Of a stretch of 64,000 bases of DNA, positions 32,242 through 40,693 are shown in pieces. The stretch's first letter is position 1. Every line of letters starts with the position of its first letter. Location of the stretch: contig NZ_CP114205.1 of the NCBI RefSeq assembly GCF_027497495.1, positions 3,162,001 through 3,226,000 on the forward strand, given 5' to 3'. The notes below the pieces were generated by a model. It was given only the letters and a program-made list of their open reading frames with translations. It was not told where the DNA came from and searched no databases. A program made the position numbers and the translations under genes. The DNA is from Streptomyces tubercidicus. GTDB lineage: Bacteria; Actinomycetota; Actinomycetes; Streptomycetales; Streptomycetaceae.

Positions 32242-33336
32242 ATGAAGCTTCGCCGTGCCCTGACGGCTGCCGCCGCGACGGCCGTCATAGTCCCCGCCGC
32301 GCTGCTGGCGGCCCCTGCCGCGTATGCGACCGGCCCCGAGACGGAGCCCGGCGCGAGCGCCGAGCCCACGCCGGGCACGCCTGGTCCGGAGCAGACCGAC
32401 GCGCCCACCACGCAGCCGGAGACCCCGGACGCCGGTGACGAGAACGCGACGGACGACACCACGCCGGGTGACACCACCCCGGGCGACGACACCGAGCCCG
32501 GCGAGGAGACCGGGGGCGGTGACGGCACCGGGCCGACCACCCCGGCCACCCCCGGCGGCGACACCAAGCCGGGTGACTCGCCCAAGCCCTCCACCTCGGC
32601 CAAGCCCACCGAGCCGGGCGAGCCCGGTGACGAGGACGAGTGCACGGTCGATGACGCCGCCATCAAGGTGACCGTCGCCCACCTGCCCTCCAAGCTCGTC
32701 GCGGGCGGCGGCTGGCAGGGCTTCAGCGTGCGGCTGGCCAACACCACGGACCAGACGCTGGACGAGGTCTACCCGGTCATCTACGCGGTGCCGACCGGCG
32801 ACATCGACCACCCCAAGTCGCAGCTCGACCTGGAGTACCAGAACCCGGACACCGGCAAGTGGACCTCGTTCGACGAGTGGACCGACGGGGAGTACTTCGG
32901 CTGGTTCCAGCTCGACGCGCACCAGACCGCCGAGTTGAAGATGCGGATTCGTGCCGACAAGGGCGCCACGGCCGGTGACGGCTTCGCGCTGGTGGCGGGC
33001 GACTACCAGAACCAGGACGGCTCCTGCGGCTGGTCCGAGGAGCGGTGGTACGACTTCACGATCCTGCCGGCCGGCAGCAACCCGGGCGAGATCCCGCCGG
33101 CCAAGCCCGGTAAGCCCGGCAACAAGCCCGGTACGCAGGGCGGCGGGAAGCCGGTCAGCACCGGTAAGCCGAAGGACGGCATGGACAAGCTGCCGGTGAC
33201 CGGCAACCTGGCCGAGACCGGTGCCTCCTCCGCGCTGCCGACCCTCGGCCTCGCGGGCGGGGTCGCGATGGTCGTGGGCGCGGGCGCGATTTTCGCCGTC
33301 CGCCGCCGTAAGACGGACGGTGCGTCCGCCGCGTAA
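32242..33336 (+). CDS. LAETG-anchored cell-surface protein (sortase substrate)
   Basis: A 364-residue secreted protein. The signal peptide MKLRRALTAAAATAVIVPAA continues to a cleavage site near AYATGPE (~residue 30). Residues ~31-130 are a Thr/Pro/Asp/Glu/Gly-rich stalk. Residues ~133-285 are a folded domain with Cys near its start (EDECTVDDAAIKVTV) and end (DGSCGWSEERWYDF), probably a disulfide, with immunoglobulin-like beta character. A Pro/Gly/Lys linker leads to LAETGASSALPTLG, a hydrophobic helix and an RRRK tail: a class E-type sortase signal (LAxTG), as in chaplins. Its ligand or structural role is unknown. No sortase is encoded nearby. A terminator follows directly. Confidence 0.9.
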   Translation: MKLRRALTAAAATAVIVPAALLAAPAAYATGPETEPGASAEPTPGTPGPEQTDAPTTQPETPDAGDENATDDTTPGDTTPGDDTEPGEETGGGDGTGPTTPATPGGDTKPGDSPKPSTSAKPTEPGEPGDEDECTVDDAAIKVTVAHLPSKLVAGGGWQGFSVRLANTTDQTLDEVYPVIYAVPTGDIDHPKSQLDLEYQNPDTGKWTSFDEWTDGEYFGWFQLDAHQTAELKMRIRADKGATAGDGFALVAGDYQNQDGSCGWSEERWYDFTILPAGSNPGEIPPAKPGKPGNKPGTQGGGKPVSTGKPKDGMDKLPVTGNLAETGASSALPTLGLAGGVAMVVGAGAIFAVRRRKTDGASAA

Positions 33337-33352
33337 CGGGAGGCGCAGAGCA

Positions 33353-33386
33353 GGAGGGCCGCGCCCGGTTCGGGGTGCGGCCCTCC
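33353..33386. terminator. terminator between LAETG protein and GMC oxidoreductase genes
   Basis: GGAGGGCCGC (33353-33362) pairs with GCGGCCCTCC (33377-33386), ten base pairs, in the 73-bp gap of two convergent genes. Confidence 0.65.
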
Positions 33387-33409
33387 GTCGTACGTGCGCA
33401 GGAGACGGT

Positions 33410-35326
33410 CTAGGAAAGCGACTTCTTCGGCGGTACCGGTGGAACGGCCAGGAAGGGCAGGTTCAGTGCGCCGAACGCGTCCTTGGGGACGGCGGGGCGG
33501 AGCGGCTCGACCGGGGACAGTCGGCGGTAGGCCCGGCCCGGGGCGGGGCGCGGGTCCGCCTCGCCCTTGTTGGGCCATAGCGACATCGCGCGCTCGGCCT
33601 GTGCGGTGATGGTCAGGGACGGGTTGACGCCCAGGTTGGCGGAGACCGCGGCGCCGTCGACCACGGAGATGCCCGGGTGGCCGTAGAGGCGGTGGTACGG
33701 GTCGATGACCCCGTGGTCGGCGTCGGTGCCGATCGGGCAGCCGCCCAGGAAGTGCGCGGTCAGCGGCGTCCCCATCAGCTCGCCGACGTTGCTGCCCGCG
33801 AAGCCGTTGATCTCCTGGGCGAGCAGGGTGGCCGCCTGCGTGGCCTCGGGGATCTGCTCGGGGTTCGGTGCGCCATGGCCCTGGCGGGCGGTGAGCAGGC
33901 CCTTTCCGATGCCGTCCGGCTTGCGGTAGGTCGTCAGGGAGTTGTCCAGCGACTGCATCACCAGGCCGATGATGGTGCGCTCCGACCAGCGGCGGTTGGA
34001 GAGTGAGCGGAGCAGCAGCAGTGGATGCCGCAGGCAGTGCGCGGCCCAGCGGGTGGCGCGCGAGCCGCGGCCGTCGACGGGCACCTGGAGGATGGACATC
34101 GCGCCCATCGCGTTCGAGCCCTTGCCGTAACGGACCGGCTCGATATGGGTGTGCGCGTCCGGGTGGATGGACGAGGTGATCGCGACCCCACGGGTGAAGT
34201 CGGCCTTGTTGCCGTGCCGTTGGCGGTAGCGGCGGTTGTCGGTCTGCGCGCCCACCAGCGCCTCGGAGTTCGTCCGGGTCAGCTCGCCCAGCTTGCCGGA
34301 GATACGGGGCAGCAGTCCGCTGTCCTTCATCTTGTGCAGCAGGGTCTGGGTGCCGTACGTACCTGCGGCGAGGACGACGCGGCGGGCAGTGAAGGTGCGA
34401 CCCCGGCCCTTGCGCTTGTTGTCGGTGGGGAGGGTGGCGACGGCGAAACCGCCACGCGAGTCCTCGGTGACGGTGACGACCGAGGTCATCGGGTGGATGA
34501 CGGCGCCGGCCCGCTCGGCCAGGTGGAGATAGTTCTCGTTGAGGGTGTTCTTGGCGCCGTGCCGGCATCCGGTCATGCACTCGCCGCACTCCGTACAGGC
34601 CCTACGGGCGGGGCCCCGGCCCCCGAAGTAGGGGTCGGGGACCTCCGTGCCCGGTGGAACCTTGGACGCCCCGTGCGCATCCTTGCCGTCCCCGAAGAAG
34701 ACGCCCACCGGCGCGAGGTGGAAGGAGTCGCCGACGCCCATCTTGTCCGCGGTCTCCTTGAGGTGGACGTCGGAGGGCGTCATCGTCGGATTGAGGCGGA
34801 CCCCCAGCATCCGCTTGGCCTGGTCGTAGTAGGGGGCCAACTCCTCCTGCCAGTCCGTGATGTCGCCCCACTGGCGGTCCTCGAAGAACTGCTTCGGGGG
34901 GACGTAGAGGGTGTTGGCGTAGTTGAGCGAGCCGCCGCCGACGCCCGCACCGGCCAGCACCATGACATTGCCGAGCAGATGCACCCGCTGGATGCCGTAG
35001 CAGCCGAGCGCCGGGGCCCACAGGTAGTTGCGGAGGTCCCAGGAGTTCTTCGGCAGGGTTTGCCGGGTGAAGCGGCGGCCGGCTTCCAGGACGCCGACGC
35101 GATAGCCCTTCTCGGTCAGCCGCAGTGCGGAGACCGAGCCGCCGAAGCCGGAGCCGACGACGAGCACGTCGTAGTCGTAGCCGTGGCCGTGGCCGTCGCC
35201 GCGATCCTCCTGGGCGTCCCGGGCGTGCGGGGCCTCCCGGCCGCAGTCCCGGTCGCCGTCCCGGTTGCCGTTGCCCTCCTGGTTGCCGTTGCCGTCCTGG
35301 TTTTGGGCAGAGTTCTCCTGGGGCAC
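33410..35326 (-). CDS. GMC family FAD oxidoreductase (cholesterol oxidase-like)
   Basis: A 638-residue flavoprotein. The first ~50 residues are a low-complexity Asn/Gly/Asp/Arg tail (NGNQEGNGNRDGDRD), then the FAD-binding Rossmann fold DVLVVGSGFGGSVSALRL (53-70) with the acidic ribose ligand in VLEAGRRF. GAGVGGGSLNYANTLY is the second FAD contact. RRACTECGECMTGCRHGAKNT is a Cys-rich ferredoxin-like segment typical of the cholesterol-oxidase-like GMC branch, and PLTAHFLGGCPIG with YGHPGISVVDGAA is the C-terminal signature. No signal peptide is seen, so it is probably cytoplasmic. GTG 35326 has GGGAGAG upstream. It lies 18 bp after the dehydrogenase stop, an operon. The substrate (an alcohol or sterol) is unknown. 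Confidence 0.9.
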   Translation of the reverse strand: MPQENSAQNQDGNGNQEGNGNRDGDRDCGREAPHARDAQEDRGDGHGHGYDYDVLVVGSGFGGSVSALRLTEKGYRVGVLEAGRRFTRQTLPKNSWDLRNYLWAPALGCYGIQRVHLLGNVMVLAGAGVGGGSLNYANTLYVPPKQFFEDRQWGDITDWQEELAPYYDQAKRMLGVRLNPTMTPSDVHLKETADKMGVGDSFHLAPVGVFFGDGKDAHGASKVPPGTEVPDPYFGGRGPARRACTECGECMTGCRHGAKNTLNENYLHLAERAGAVIHPMTSVVTVTEDSRGGFAVATLPTDNKRKGRGRTFTARRVVLAAGTYGTQTLLHKMKDSGLLPRISGKLGELTRTNSEALVGAQTDNRRYRQRHGNKADFTRGVAITSSIHPDAHTHIEPVRYGKGSNAMGAMSILQVPVDGRGSRATRWAAHCLRHPLLLLRSLSNRRWSERTIIGLVMQSLDNSLTTYRKPDGIGKGLLTARQGHGAPNPEQIPEATQAATLLAQEINGFAGSNVGELMGTPLTAHFLGGCPIGTDADHGVIDPYHRLYGHPGISVVDGAAVSANLGVNPSLTITAQAERAMSLWPNKGEADPRPAPGRAYRRLSPVEPLRPAVPKDAFGALNLPFLAVPPVPPKKSLS

Positions 35327-35344
35327 TGGCTCTCCCTGCGTTGG

Positions 35345-37045
35345 TCAGCGGAGCCGGAGCGCCTTCATCGCGCGCAGGCTGCGGCTCATGAACTGGGCGT
35401 ACTTCTCGTCGGTCATGCCGAAGGACGGGGCGAGCGGCATCAGCCGCTGATGGGCGACGGTCTGTGCCTCGGTGTACTTGAGAATGCCCTCGGAGCCGTG
35501 CCGGCGGCCCAGGCCCGAGTCGCCCATCCCGCCCATCGGCGCCTGCACGCTGGCGTACCCGGCGGCGTAGGACTCGTTGACGTTGACCGTGCCCGTGCGC
35601 AGCCGGGCGGCGACCGCGCGGCCGCGGCGGCCGTCCTTGGTCCAGACGCTGGAATTCAGCCCGTACGGGGTGGCGTTGGCGAGCGCCACCACCTCGTCCT
35701 CGTCGCGGAACCGGTAGATGGACACGACCGGGCCGAAGGTCTCCTCGTCGCAGACCGACATCGGGGCCTGTACGCCGTCGAGGATGGTCGGCTCGTAGAA
35801 CAGCGGGCCGATGTCGGGGCGGGGCCGCCCGCCGGCGACCAGCGTGGCGCCCTTGGCGACCGCCTCGTCGACATGGCGGGTGACGGTCTCCAGCTGGCGC
35901 TCACCGACCAGGGAGCCCATGTCGGCGCCATAGGCAAGGGAGTTGCCGAGCCGCATCGCCTTGGTCCGGGCGGCGAAGCGCTGGAGGAAGTCGTCGGCGA
36001 TGGACTCATGGACGTAGAGCCGCTCGATGGAGATGCACAGCTGGCCGGCGGAGGCGAAGCAGCCGCGGACGGCACCGGAGGCGGCCTTCCCCACGTCGGC
36101 GTCCTTCAGCACCAACATGGCGTTCTTGCCGCCGAGTTCGAGCGAGACGCCGACCAGCCGGGCGGCGGCGCCCTGGGCGACCTCGCGGCCCGTACGGGTC
36201 GAGCCGGTGAACGAAACGTAGTCGGCGTGCGCGACGACGGCGGGGCCGACGACCGGGCCCTCACCGATCACGACCTGCCAGACGTCCTCCGGCAGCCCGG
36301 CCTCGATGAGCTGCTCGCGGGCCCACAGCGCGGTCAGCGCGGTCTCCGTGTCGGGCTTCATGACGACGGCGTTGCCCGCGACAAAGGCCGGCAGCGCGTC
36401 GCCGACGGAGAGTTCGAAGGGGTAGTTCCAGGGGGCTATCTGCCCGACGACGCCCCGGGGCTGGCGGAGTTCGGTGACCTTGGTGAGGGTCGGGACGACG
36501 CCGGTGCGGGCCTTGGGGCTGAGGTAGGAGGGGGCCTTGCGGCCGTAGTGGCGGGCGGTGACGGCGACCGCCTGGATCTCCTCGTGGGCGTGCAGCCGCG
36601 CCTTGCCGGTCTCCAGCTGGATCAGGTCGAGCACCTCGGCCTGGCGGCGCAGCACCAGGTCATGGAAGCGGAGCAGGACCGCGGCGCGCTGCTTGACCGG
36701 GACCTTCGCCCAGCGCTCCTGGGCGGCGCGGGCGCGTTCGAAGGCGGTGGCGACGTCCTCGGGGGTGGACTCCGGCAGATCGGCCAGCTTCTCCCCGGTG
36801 AAGGGGGTGTGGTTGGCCGTACGGCCTCCCCCACCCACCACACCGCGGGTCAGCCGGGCGGCGATCTCGGGGGTGACCACCTCGGCCGCGGTACGGGCGC
36901 CCGCGGGGGTCTGGGCGACCGGGTTGCCTCCCGTGGGGGCCTCGGCGGGGGCGTTGGCTACGGGGGCCGCGGGGGCGTCCGCGGGAGCCTCGGCGGGGGC
37001 CTCCGCGGCGGAGGCAGCTGTTCCGGTGTCCTGCGAGTCCGTCAT
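35345..37045 (-). CDS. gabD: succinate-semialdehyde dehydrogenase (NADP+) family
   Basis: A 566-residue aldehyde dehydrogenase. The first ~60 residues are an Ala/Pro/Glu extension (APAEAPADAPAAP) not part of the enzyme fold. The catalytic core has the coenzyme segment QIAPWNYPFELSVGDALPAFVAGN, the conserved SFTGSTRTG, the general-base Glu in VSLELGGKNAMLVL, and the nucleophile Cys region GCFASAGQLCISIERLYVH; EETFGPVVSIYRF and the C-terminal MGGMGDSGLGRRHG complete the family. Members of this GabD2-like group oxidise succinate semialdehyde to succinate in GABA/polyamine breakdown; other aldehydes are possible. ATG 37045 is taken. It forms an operon with the GMC oxidoreductase, whose aldehyde product it may handle (inference). 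Confidence 0.9.
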   Translation of the reverse strand: MTDSQDTGTAASAAEAPAEAPADAPAAPVANAPAEAPTGGNPVAQTPAGARTAAEVVTPEIAARLTRGVVGGGGRTANHTPFTGEKLADLPESTPEDVATAFERARAAQERWAKVPVKQRAAVLLRFHDLVLRRQAEVLDLIQLETGKARLHAHEEIQAVAVTARHYGRKAPSYLSPKARTGVVPTLTKVTELRQPRGVVGQIAPWNYPFELSVGDALPAFVAGNAVVMKPDTETALTALWAREQLIEAGLPEDVWQVVIGEGPVVGPAVVAHADYVSFTGSTRTGREVAQGAAARLVGVSLELGGKNAMLVLKDADVGKAASGAVRGCFASAGQLCISIERLYVHESIADDFLQRFAARTKAMRLGNSLAYGADMGSLVGERQLETVTRHVDEAVAKGATLVAGGRPRPDIGPLFYEPTILDGVQAPMSVCDEETFGPVVSIYRFRDEDEVVALANATPYGLNSSVWTKDGRRGRAVAARLRTGTVNVNESYAAGYASVQAPMGGMGDSGLGRRHGSEGILKYTEAQTVAHQRLMPLAPSFGMTDEKYAQFMSRSLRAMKALRLR

Positions 37046-37175
37046 GCGGGCGAGCGTATTCCTCCCCCGGCGCTTTGTGTACCCGGCAGTAATGAGTTTT
37101 CACGCGGCACGCACAATCGTGCCAGTGACCGCTGGCCGCAAGGGCGCCGGCCTGGGACGACCAGGAGGCCCGCGA

Positions 37176-39083
37176 TCACGCCCCCGACAGCCGGAACGCG
37201 TCGAGCGCGGTGTCGAAGTGCCGCTTCGCCTCGGTACGCGAGCCGAGCGGGGCGGAGATCCACACATCGATCATCCGGCCGCCCTCGTCCCAGCTGAGGT
37301 CGTAGGTGTAGCGCGCACCGCCGTCCTGGGCGCTGCCGTCCCAGACGAACTCCCAGAGTCCGGCCTGGAGCCCATTGTGGGTGGTCTCGGTGACCCGCCC
37401 CCGACGGTAACCGCGGTAATCGGCGGGCCCCTTGGCGTCCGCCGCGCGCATCGCGCCCAGGGGGCCCTCCGGCACCTGCTTCTGTAGCTGGACGCCGATC
37501 CGGAAGCGCTTGCCCTGGGAGTAGTAGTAGACCCGGCCGTTCTCGTAGGAGCGGGTGAAGCCCTCCGGTACGGCGAGCGCGAAACCGGCCGGGTCGCCGA
37601 CGAGTCGGTAGCCGGCCGGGACCTTGCCGGTGCCCCCGGAGGCGGGCGGCGCGGTGACGGTGGGTCGTGCGGTGGCGGTGGGTTGCGCCGTGCCGGAGTC
37701 GCCGCCCTGCGACGGCCCGGCGTCCGAGGTCTGCTGGGTCCGGCTGGGCCGGCCGCCCGTGCCGCCGCCGTCGCCGTTCTGGTTCATCAGCAGCACGGCG
37801 ATGCCCGCGCCCGCGCCGCCGATCACCACCGCCGCGAGCGCGACCAGCAGGGCGGTGCGGGCGCGGCCGGTGTGCGGGCGGGCGGCCGCGGCCAGTGCCC
37901 GGTCGTCGAGGGCGTCCCGGATCGGCGTGCCTGGGGGGCGGGCGGCTGTACTGGCGGCTGTACGGGGGCTGGGTCTTCCGGTGGGGTCTTTGGGGGCGGG
38001 ACGGGCGGCGGCGGTACGGCCGGGGGTGGACGGGTCCGGGGGCGGGGTGCCGGCGGCCGGGAAGTCCTCGCTGGGCGGGTGCTCAACGGGGGCGTGGTCG
38101 CCGGGCGGAGGCTCACCTGGCGGGCTGCCGTCGGGGGCGTCGTACAGCGGGGCGTGGACGTCGTGCCCGGCCCCGTGCCCCGGATGCGCCCCGTGCCCCG
38201 GATGCCCGCCATGCTCCCCGGCCCCCCGCACCGCCCCGCGTTCCGGCGCGCGGCCCGACTGCAGATAGCCGCGCAGCAGCCGCTCCGTCTCGGCGACGCC
38301 CAGCCGCCGGTCCGGCTCGCGCTCCAGCAGACCGTCCACAACGGCGTGCAACGGGCGGGCAGATTCGGGGAGTTCGATCTCGTCGTACACCACCGCGTGC
38401 AGCACCCCGCCCAACGAGTCTCGGTGGAACGGCGAGGCACCGCTGAGCGCGGCGCACAGTAGTACCCCGAGCGACCAGAGGTCGGCCTCCGGGCCGGTGC
38501 CGCGCCCGGCCATCCGTTCCGGCGCGGTGTATTCGGGCGAGCCGACGAAGCCGCCGGTGTCGGTCAGCGTCGTGACGCCGGGTACCTGGGCGATGCCGAA
38601 GTCGGTGAGCACGACCCGGCCACTGCCCGATTCCATCAGGACGTTGGCGGGCTTGATGTCGCGGTGCAGCACCCCATGGGCGTGCGCGGCGCGCAGCGCG
38701 CCCAGTAGTGCGACGCCGATCCGGGCCGCCTCGCGCGGGGCGACCGGTCCGCCGCTGTGCAGCCGGTCGGCCAGTGACGGGCCCTCCACCAGCTCCATCA
38801 CGATCCACGGCCGGCCGTCCTGTTCGACGACGTCATGCACCACGATCACATTGGGGTGCTTGATCCGGGCGACGGTCCGCGCCTCCCGTATGGCCCGCTC
38901 ACGCTGCACCTGCGCTTCGGGCTCGGCCGTTCCCTCGTCCAAGTGCAGTTCTTTGACGGCGACTTGACGCCCCAGTACTTCATCGGTGGCACGCCAGACC
39001 GTTCCCATTCCGCCGCGGCCCAGCCGTATTCCCAGGCGGTACCGGCCACCGATGAGTCTGTCCTCGCCCCCGAAGATCCCCAT
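37176..39083 (-). CDS. membrane-anchored serine/threonine protein kinase
   Basis: A 635-residue Hanks-type kinase. ATG 39083 gives MGIFGGEDRLIGGRYRLGIR; the upstream open frame is probably not translated. The kinase domain (about 10-270) shows LGRGGMGTV, Lys in VAVKELH, HRDIKPANVLM, DFGIA and YTAPERM. A His/Gly/Pro-rich linker follows (GHPGHGAHPGHGAGHD), then a membrane segment near 435-455 and an extracellular domain of ~150 residues (KVPAGYRLVGDPAGFALAVPEGF onwards). The external domain resembles that of the kinase at 18.6-20.5 kb in opening (GYR..., AVPEGF/PVPDGW), so the two are likely paralogues that read related signals. No PASTA repeats are present. Confidence 0.93.
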   Translation of the reverse strand: MGIFGGEDRLIGGRYRLGIRLGRGGMGTVWRATDEVLGRQVAVKELHLDEGTAEPEAQVQRERAIREARTVARIKHPNVIVVHDVVEQDGRPWIVMELVEGPSLADRLHSGGPVAPREAARIGVALLGALRAAHAHGVLHRDIKPANVLMESGSGRVVLTDFGIAQVPGVTTLTDTGGFVGSPEYTAPERMAGRGTGPEADLWSLGVLLCAALSGASPFHRDSLGGVLHAVVYDEIELPESARPLHAVVDGLLEREPDRRLGVAETERLLRGYLQSGRAPERGAVRGAGEHGGHPGHGAHPGHGAGHDVHAPLYDAPDGSPPGEPPPGDHAPVEHPPSEDFPAAGTPPPDPSTPGRTAAARPAPKDPTGRPSPRTAASTAARPPGTPIRDALDDRALAAAARPHTGRARTALLVALAAVVIGGAGAGIAVLLMNQNGDGGGTGGRPSRTQQTSDAGPSQGGDSGTAQPTATARPTVTAPPASGGTGKVPAGYRLVGDPAGFALAVPEGFTRSYENGRVYYYSQGKRFRIGVQLQKQVPEGPLGAMRAADAKGPADYRGYRRGRVTETTHNGLQAGLWEFVWDGSAQDGGARYTYDLSWDEGGRMIDVWISAPLGSRTEAKRHFDTALDAFRLSGA

Positions 39084-39193
39084 GGCCCCATCTTGCCGCA
39101 CGACCGTCCTTCCGGCAGGGGCAGCGGCCCTCGTCCGGCCATGGTCATGCCCACCCCTGCCGCTGACCTGCTCCGCTGTGATCCACTGCCCGC

Positions 39194-39505
39194 ATGGAGG
39201 CAGTTGCGGCAAGCGTGGTGGCCGTTCTGGGCACCCTGTTGGGCTCCGGCGTCACCCACGTCCTCCAGACCCGGGCCACCGACCGCAGCGAGCGGTTCGC
39301 CCGCGCGGAGCGGCTGCGGCAGGAGCGGACCGGCCGGGGAGCGGACCGGCCGGGAGGGGCACCGGACGGGAGCGGGACCACACGGGACGTGCGGACATGG
39401 GACGTGCGGACATGGGACGTGCGGACACGGGACATGCGGACACGGCAGCGGGACGACACGGGGGTGGAACCTCCACCGGCTCTCCTGCCGTCCTTGACAC
39501 AGTGA
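39194..39505 (+). CDS. short membrane-anchored protein, probably truncated and repeat-extended
   Basis: A 103-residue ORF. The N-terminus MEAVAASVVAVLGTLLGSGV followed by THVLQTRATDRSERFARAERLRQER is one membrane helix plus an amphipathic helix, the opening of a common Streptomyces small membrane protein that I recall as ~150-200 residues. Here the familiar continuation after RLRQER is missing and replaced by Gly/Asp-rich sequence and four copies of a 15-bp repeat coding D-V-R-T-W/R. It may be a degraded gene whose 3' part was lost, or a functional short variant. No ribosome site is obvious. It diverges from the Ser/Thr kinase gene. Confidence 0.5.
   Translation: MEAVAASVVAVLGTLLGSGVTHVLQTRATDRSERFARAERLRQERTGRGADRPGGAPDGSGTTRDVRTWDVRTWDVRTRDMRTRQRDDTGVEPPPALLPSLTQ
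39384..39443. repeat. four tandem 15-bp repeats
   Basis: GGGACGTGCGGACAT repeats four times with few changes (39384-39398, 39399-39413, 39414-39428, 39429-39443), keeping the reading frame on both strands (D-V-R-T-W on plus, P-H-V-P-C on minus). Confidence 0.9.
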
Positions 39506-39563
39506 GGCTGTTGTACGGGAACTGCCGGTACGGCGGCCACAAGAGGCGGATCGGGGGTCGGTC

Positions 39564-40610
39564 ATGGTGATGCAGGACGGTGGAACGGTGGACGTCCGTC
39601 CGGGTCCCGGTCCGGGCCGGGCCGCTCCGGAGCACAGCGGCGCCTACCTCGCGACCGGGCTGTGCCTGACGCTGTACGCCGGTGTCCTGGGTGCCTGGAC
39701 GGTCTTCGGCATCACCCAAGGGGACGGCAGCACCTGGGACTTCGTCGAGGGCCTGTTCAACCCGGGCGCCTCCCTCACGACCCAGATCCTCGGCCCGTAC
39801 GAATGGTCCTTCACCGTCGCGTTTCTGGTGATCGCCGGGCTCACACTGGCCCAGCGGCGGGTGGCGCGCTCCGCGGCGCTGCTGTCCGGCTTCGTCCTGC
39901 TCGCTCTCTCCCTCCGCGAGGGCGTCGGCCTGCTCCACGCCGCCTACCGCCACCAGTACACCAACGACCCGCTGGGCAGCTGGGCGCTGGCCACCCGCGG
40001 TCTGGGCGTGGTGGTGGCGCTGGTCGTCCTGTTCTCGATGTTCCCGGCCACCGAGCGGCGGTGCGACGACCAGCCGCCGCTGGCCGGTGCGGCCGCCCCG
40101 GATGCCCAGTGGCGCCGCCTGTCCCGTATCTGCGGGGTGCTCTTCCTGATCATGGCCCTGGCGGAACTCGGCTGGGCGCTCCGCGACATGACGTCCGGCG
40201 GGACGGACACCGGCCGCTATCTGCGCGGGGTGGTCGACGGTTCGGTGCTCGGCGCCCTCGATCTCGCGGCGTCCGCCGAGTTCACCACCGTCGGCTCGGT
40301 CCTCGTATTGCTGATCCTCGGGGTGCTGGCCCTCCGGGGGCGCCGGGAAGTCCGGGGCGCGCTCCTGGTGTTCGCGGCGCTGGAGCTGTACATGACCGTA
40401 CGCACGGTGGTGTGGCTGACCGTCTCCGACTTCTTCAACCGCTCCTTCGAAACCACCGAGGGCGCCTTGTCCATGGCCACAACGGCCTACGGCCTGGCCG
40501 CCATGACCTCCGTCGTCGTCCTGGCCACCGGCCGCGGCTTCGGCCCGTACGAGAGCCTCCGCCCGGAGGGGGTACGGGCGGCGGCGGTGGGGCGGGAGGG
40601 GTGGTTGTAG
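39564..40610 (+). CDS. multi-spanning membrane protein of unknown function
   Basis: A 348-residue protein with about eight hydrophobic segments: ~30-48, 80-97, 102-120, 148-165, 188-205, 240-260 (VGSVLVLLILGVLALRG), 268-285 and 300-320. Hydrophilic loops are short and the C-terminal tail is basic. ATG 39564 is taken; ATG 39570 is equally possible. No transporter or enzyme motif is visible and I do not recognise the family. It is flanked by the repeat-ended short gene and an HTH regulator on the same strand, without obvious operon linkage (84 bp to the next start). Confidence 0.72.
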   Translation: MVMQDGGTVDVRPGPGPGRAAPEHSGAYLATGLCLTLYAGVLGAWTVFGITQGDGSTWDFVEGLFNPGASLTTQILGPYEWSFTVAFLVIAGLTLAQRRVARSAALLSGFVLLALSLREGVGLLHAAYRHQYTNDPLGSWALATRGLGVVVALVVLFSMFPATERRCDDQPPLAGAAAPDAQWRRLSRICGVLFLIMALAELGWALRDMTSGGTDTGRYLRGVVDGSVLGALDLAASAEFTTVGSVLVLLILGVLALRGRREVRGALLVFAALELYMTVRTVVWLTVSDFFNRSFETTEGALSMATTAYGLAAMTSVVVLATGRGFGPYESLRPEGVRAAAVGREGWL

Positions 40611-40693
40611 GGGCCTGCCCCGGCACCGCGCCGGGCCTGCCCACCCTCCCAGGGGCGTAGCGTGGACGGTGCGTCCGTCTTGTGGGGGTGGTC

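Noticed and set aside
33003..34589. Minus-strand frame across the LAETG gene and GMC oxidoreductase
   Set aside because: Mixed shadow of two genes with a terminator in the middle.
34025..37297. 1090-codon plus-strand frame antisense to the GMC oxidoreductase and dehydrogenase
   Set aside because: Antisense shadow of two strongly recognisable enzymes; composition is a reflection of their codon bias.
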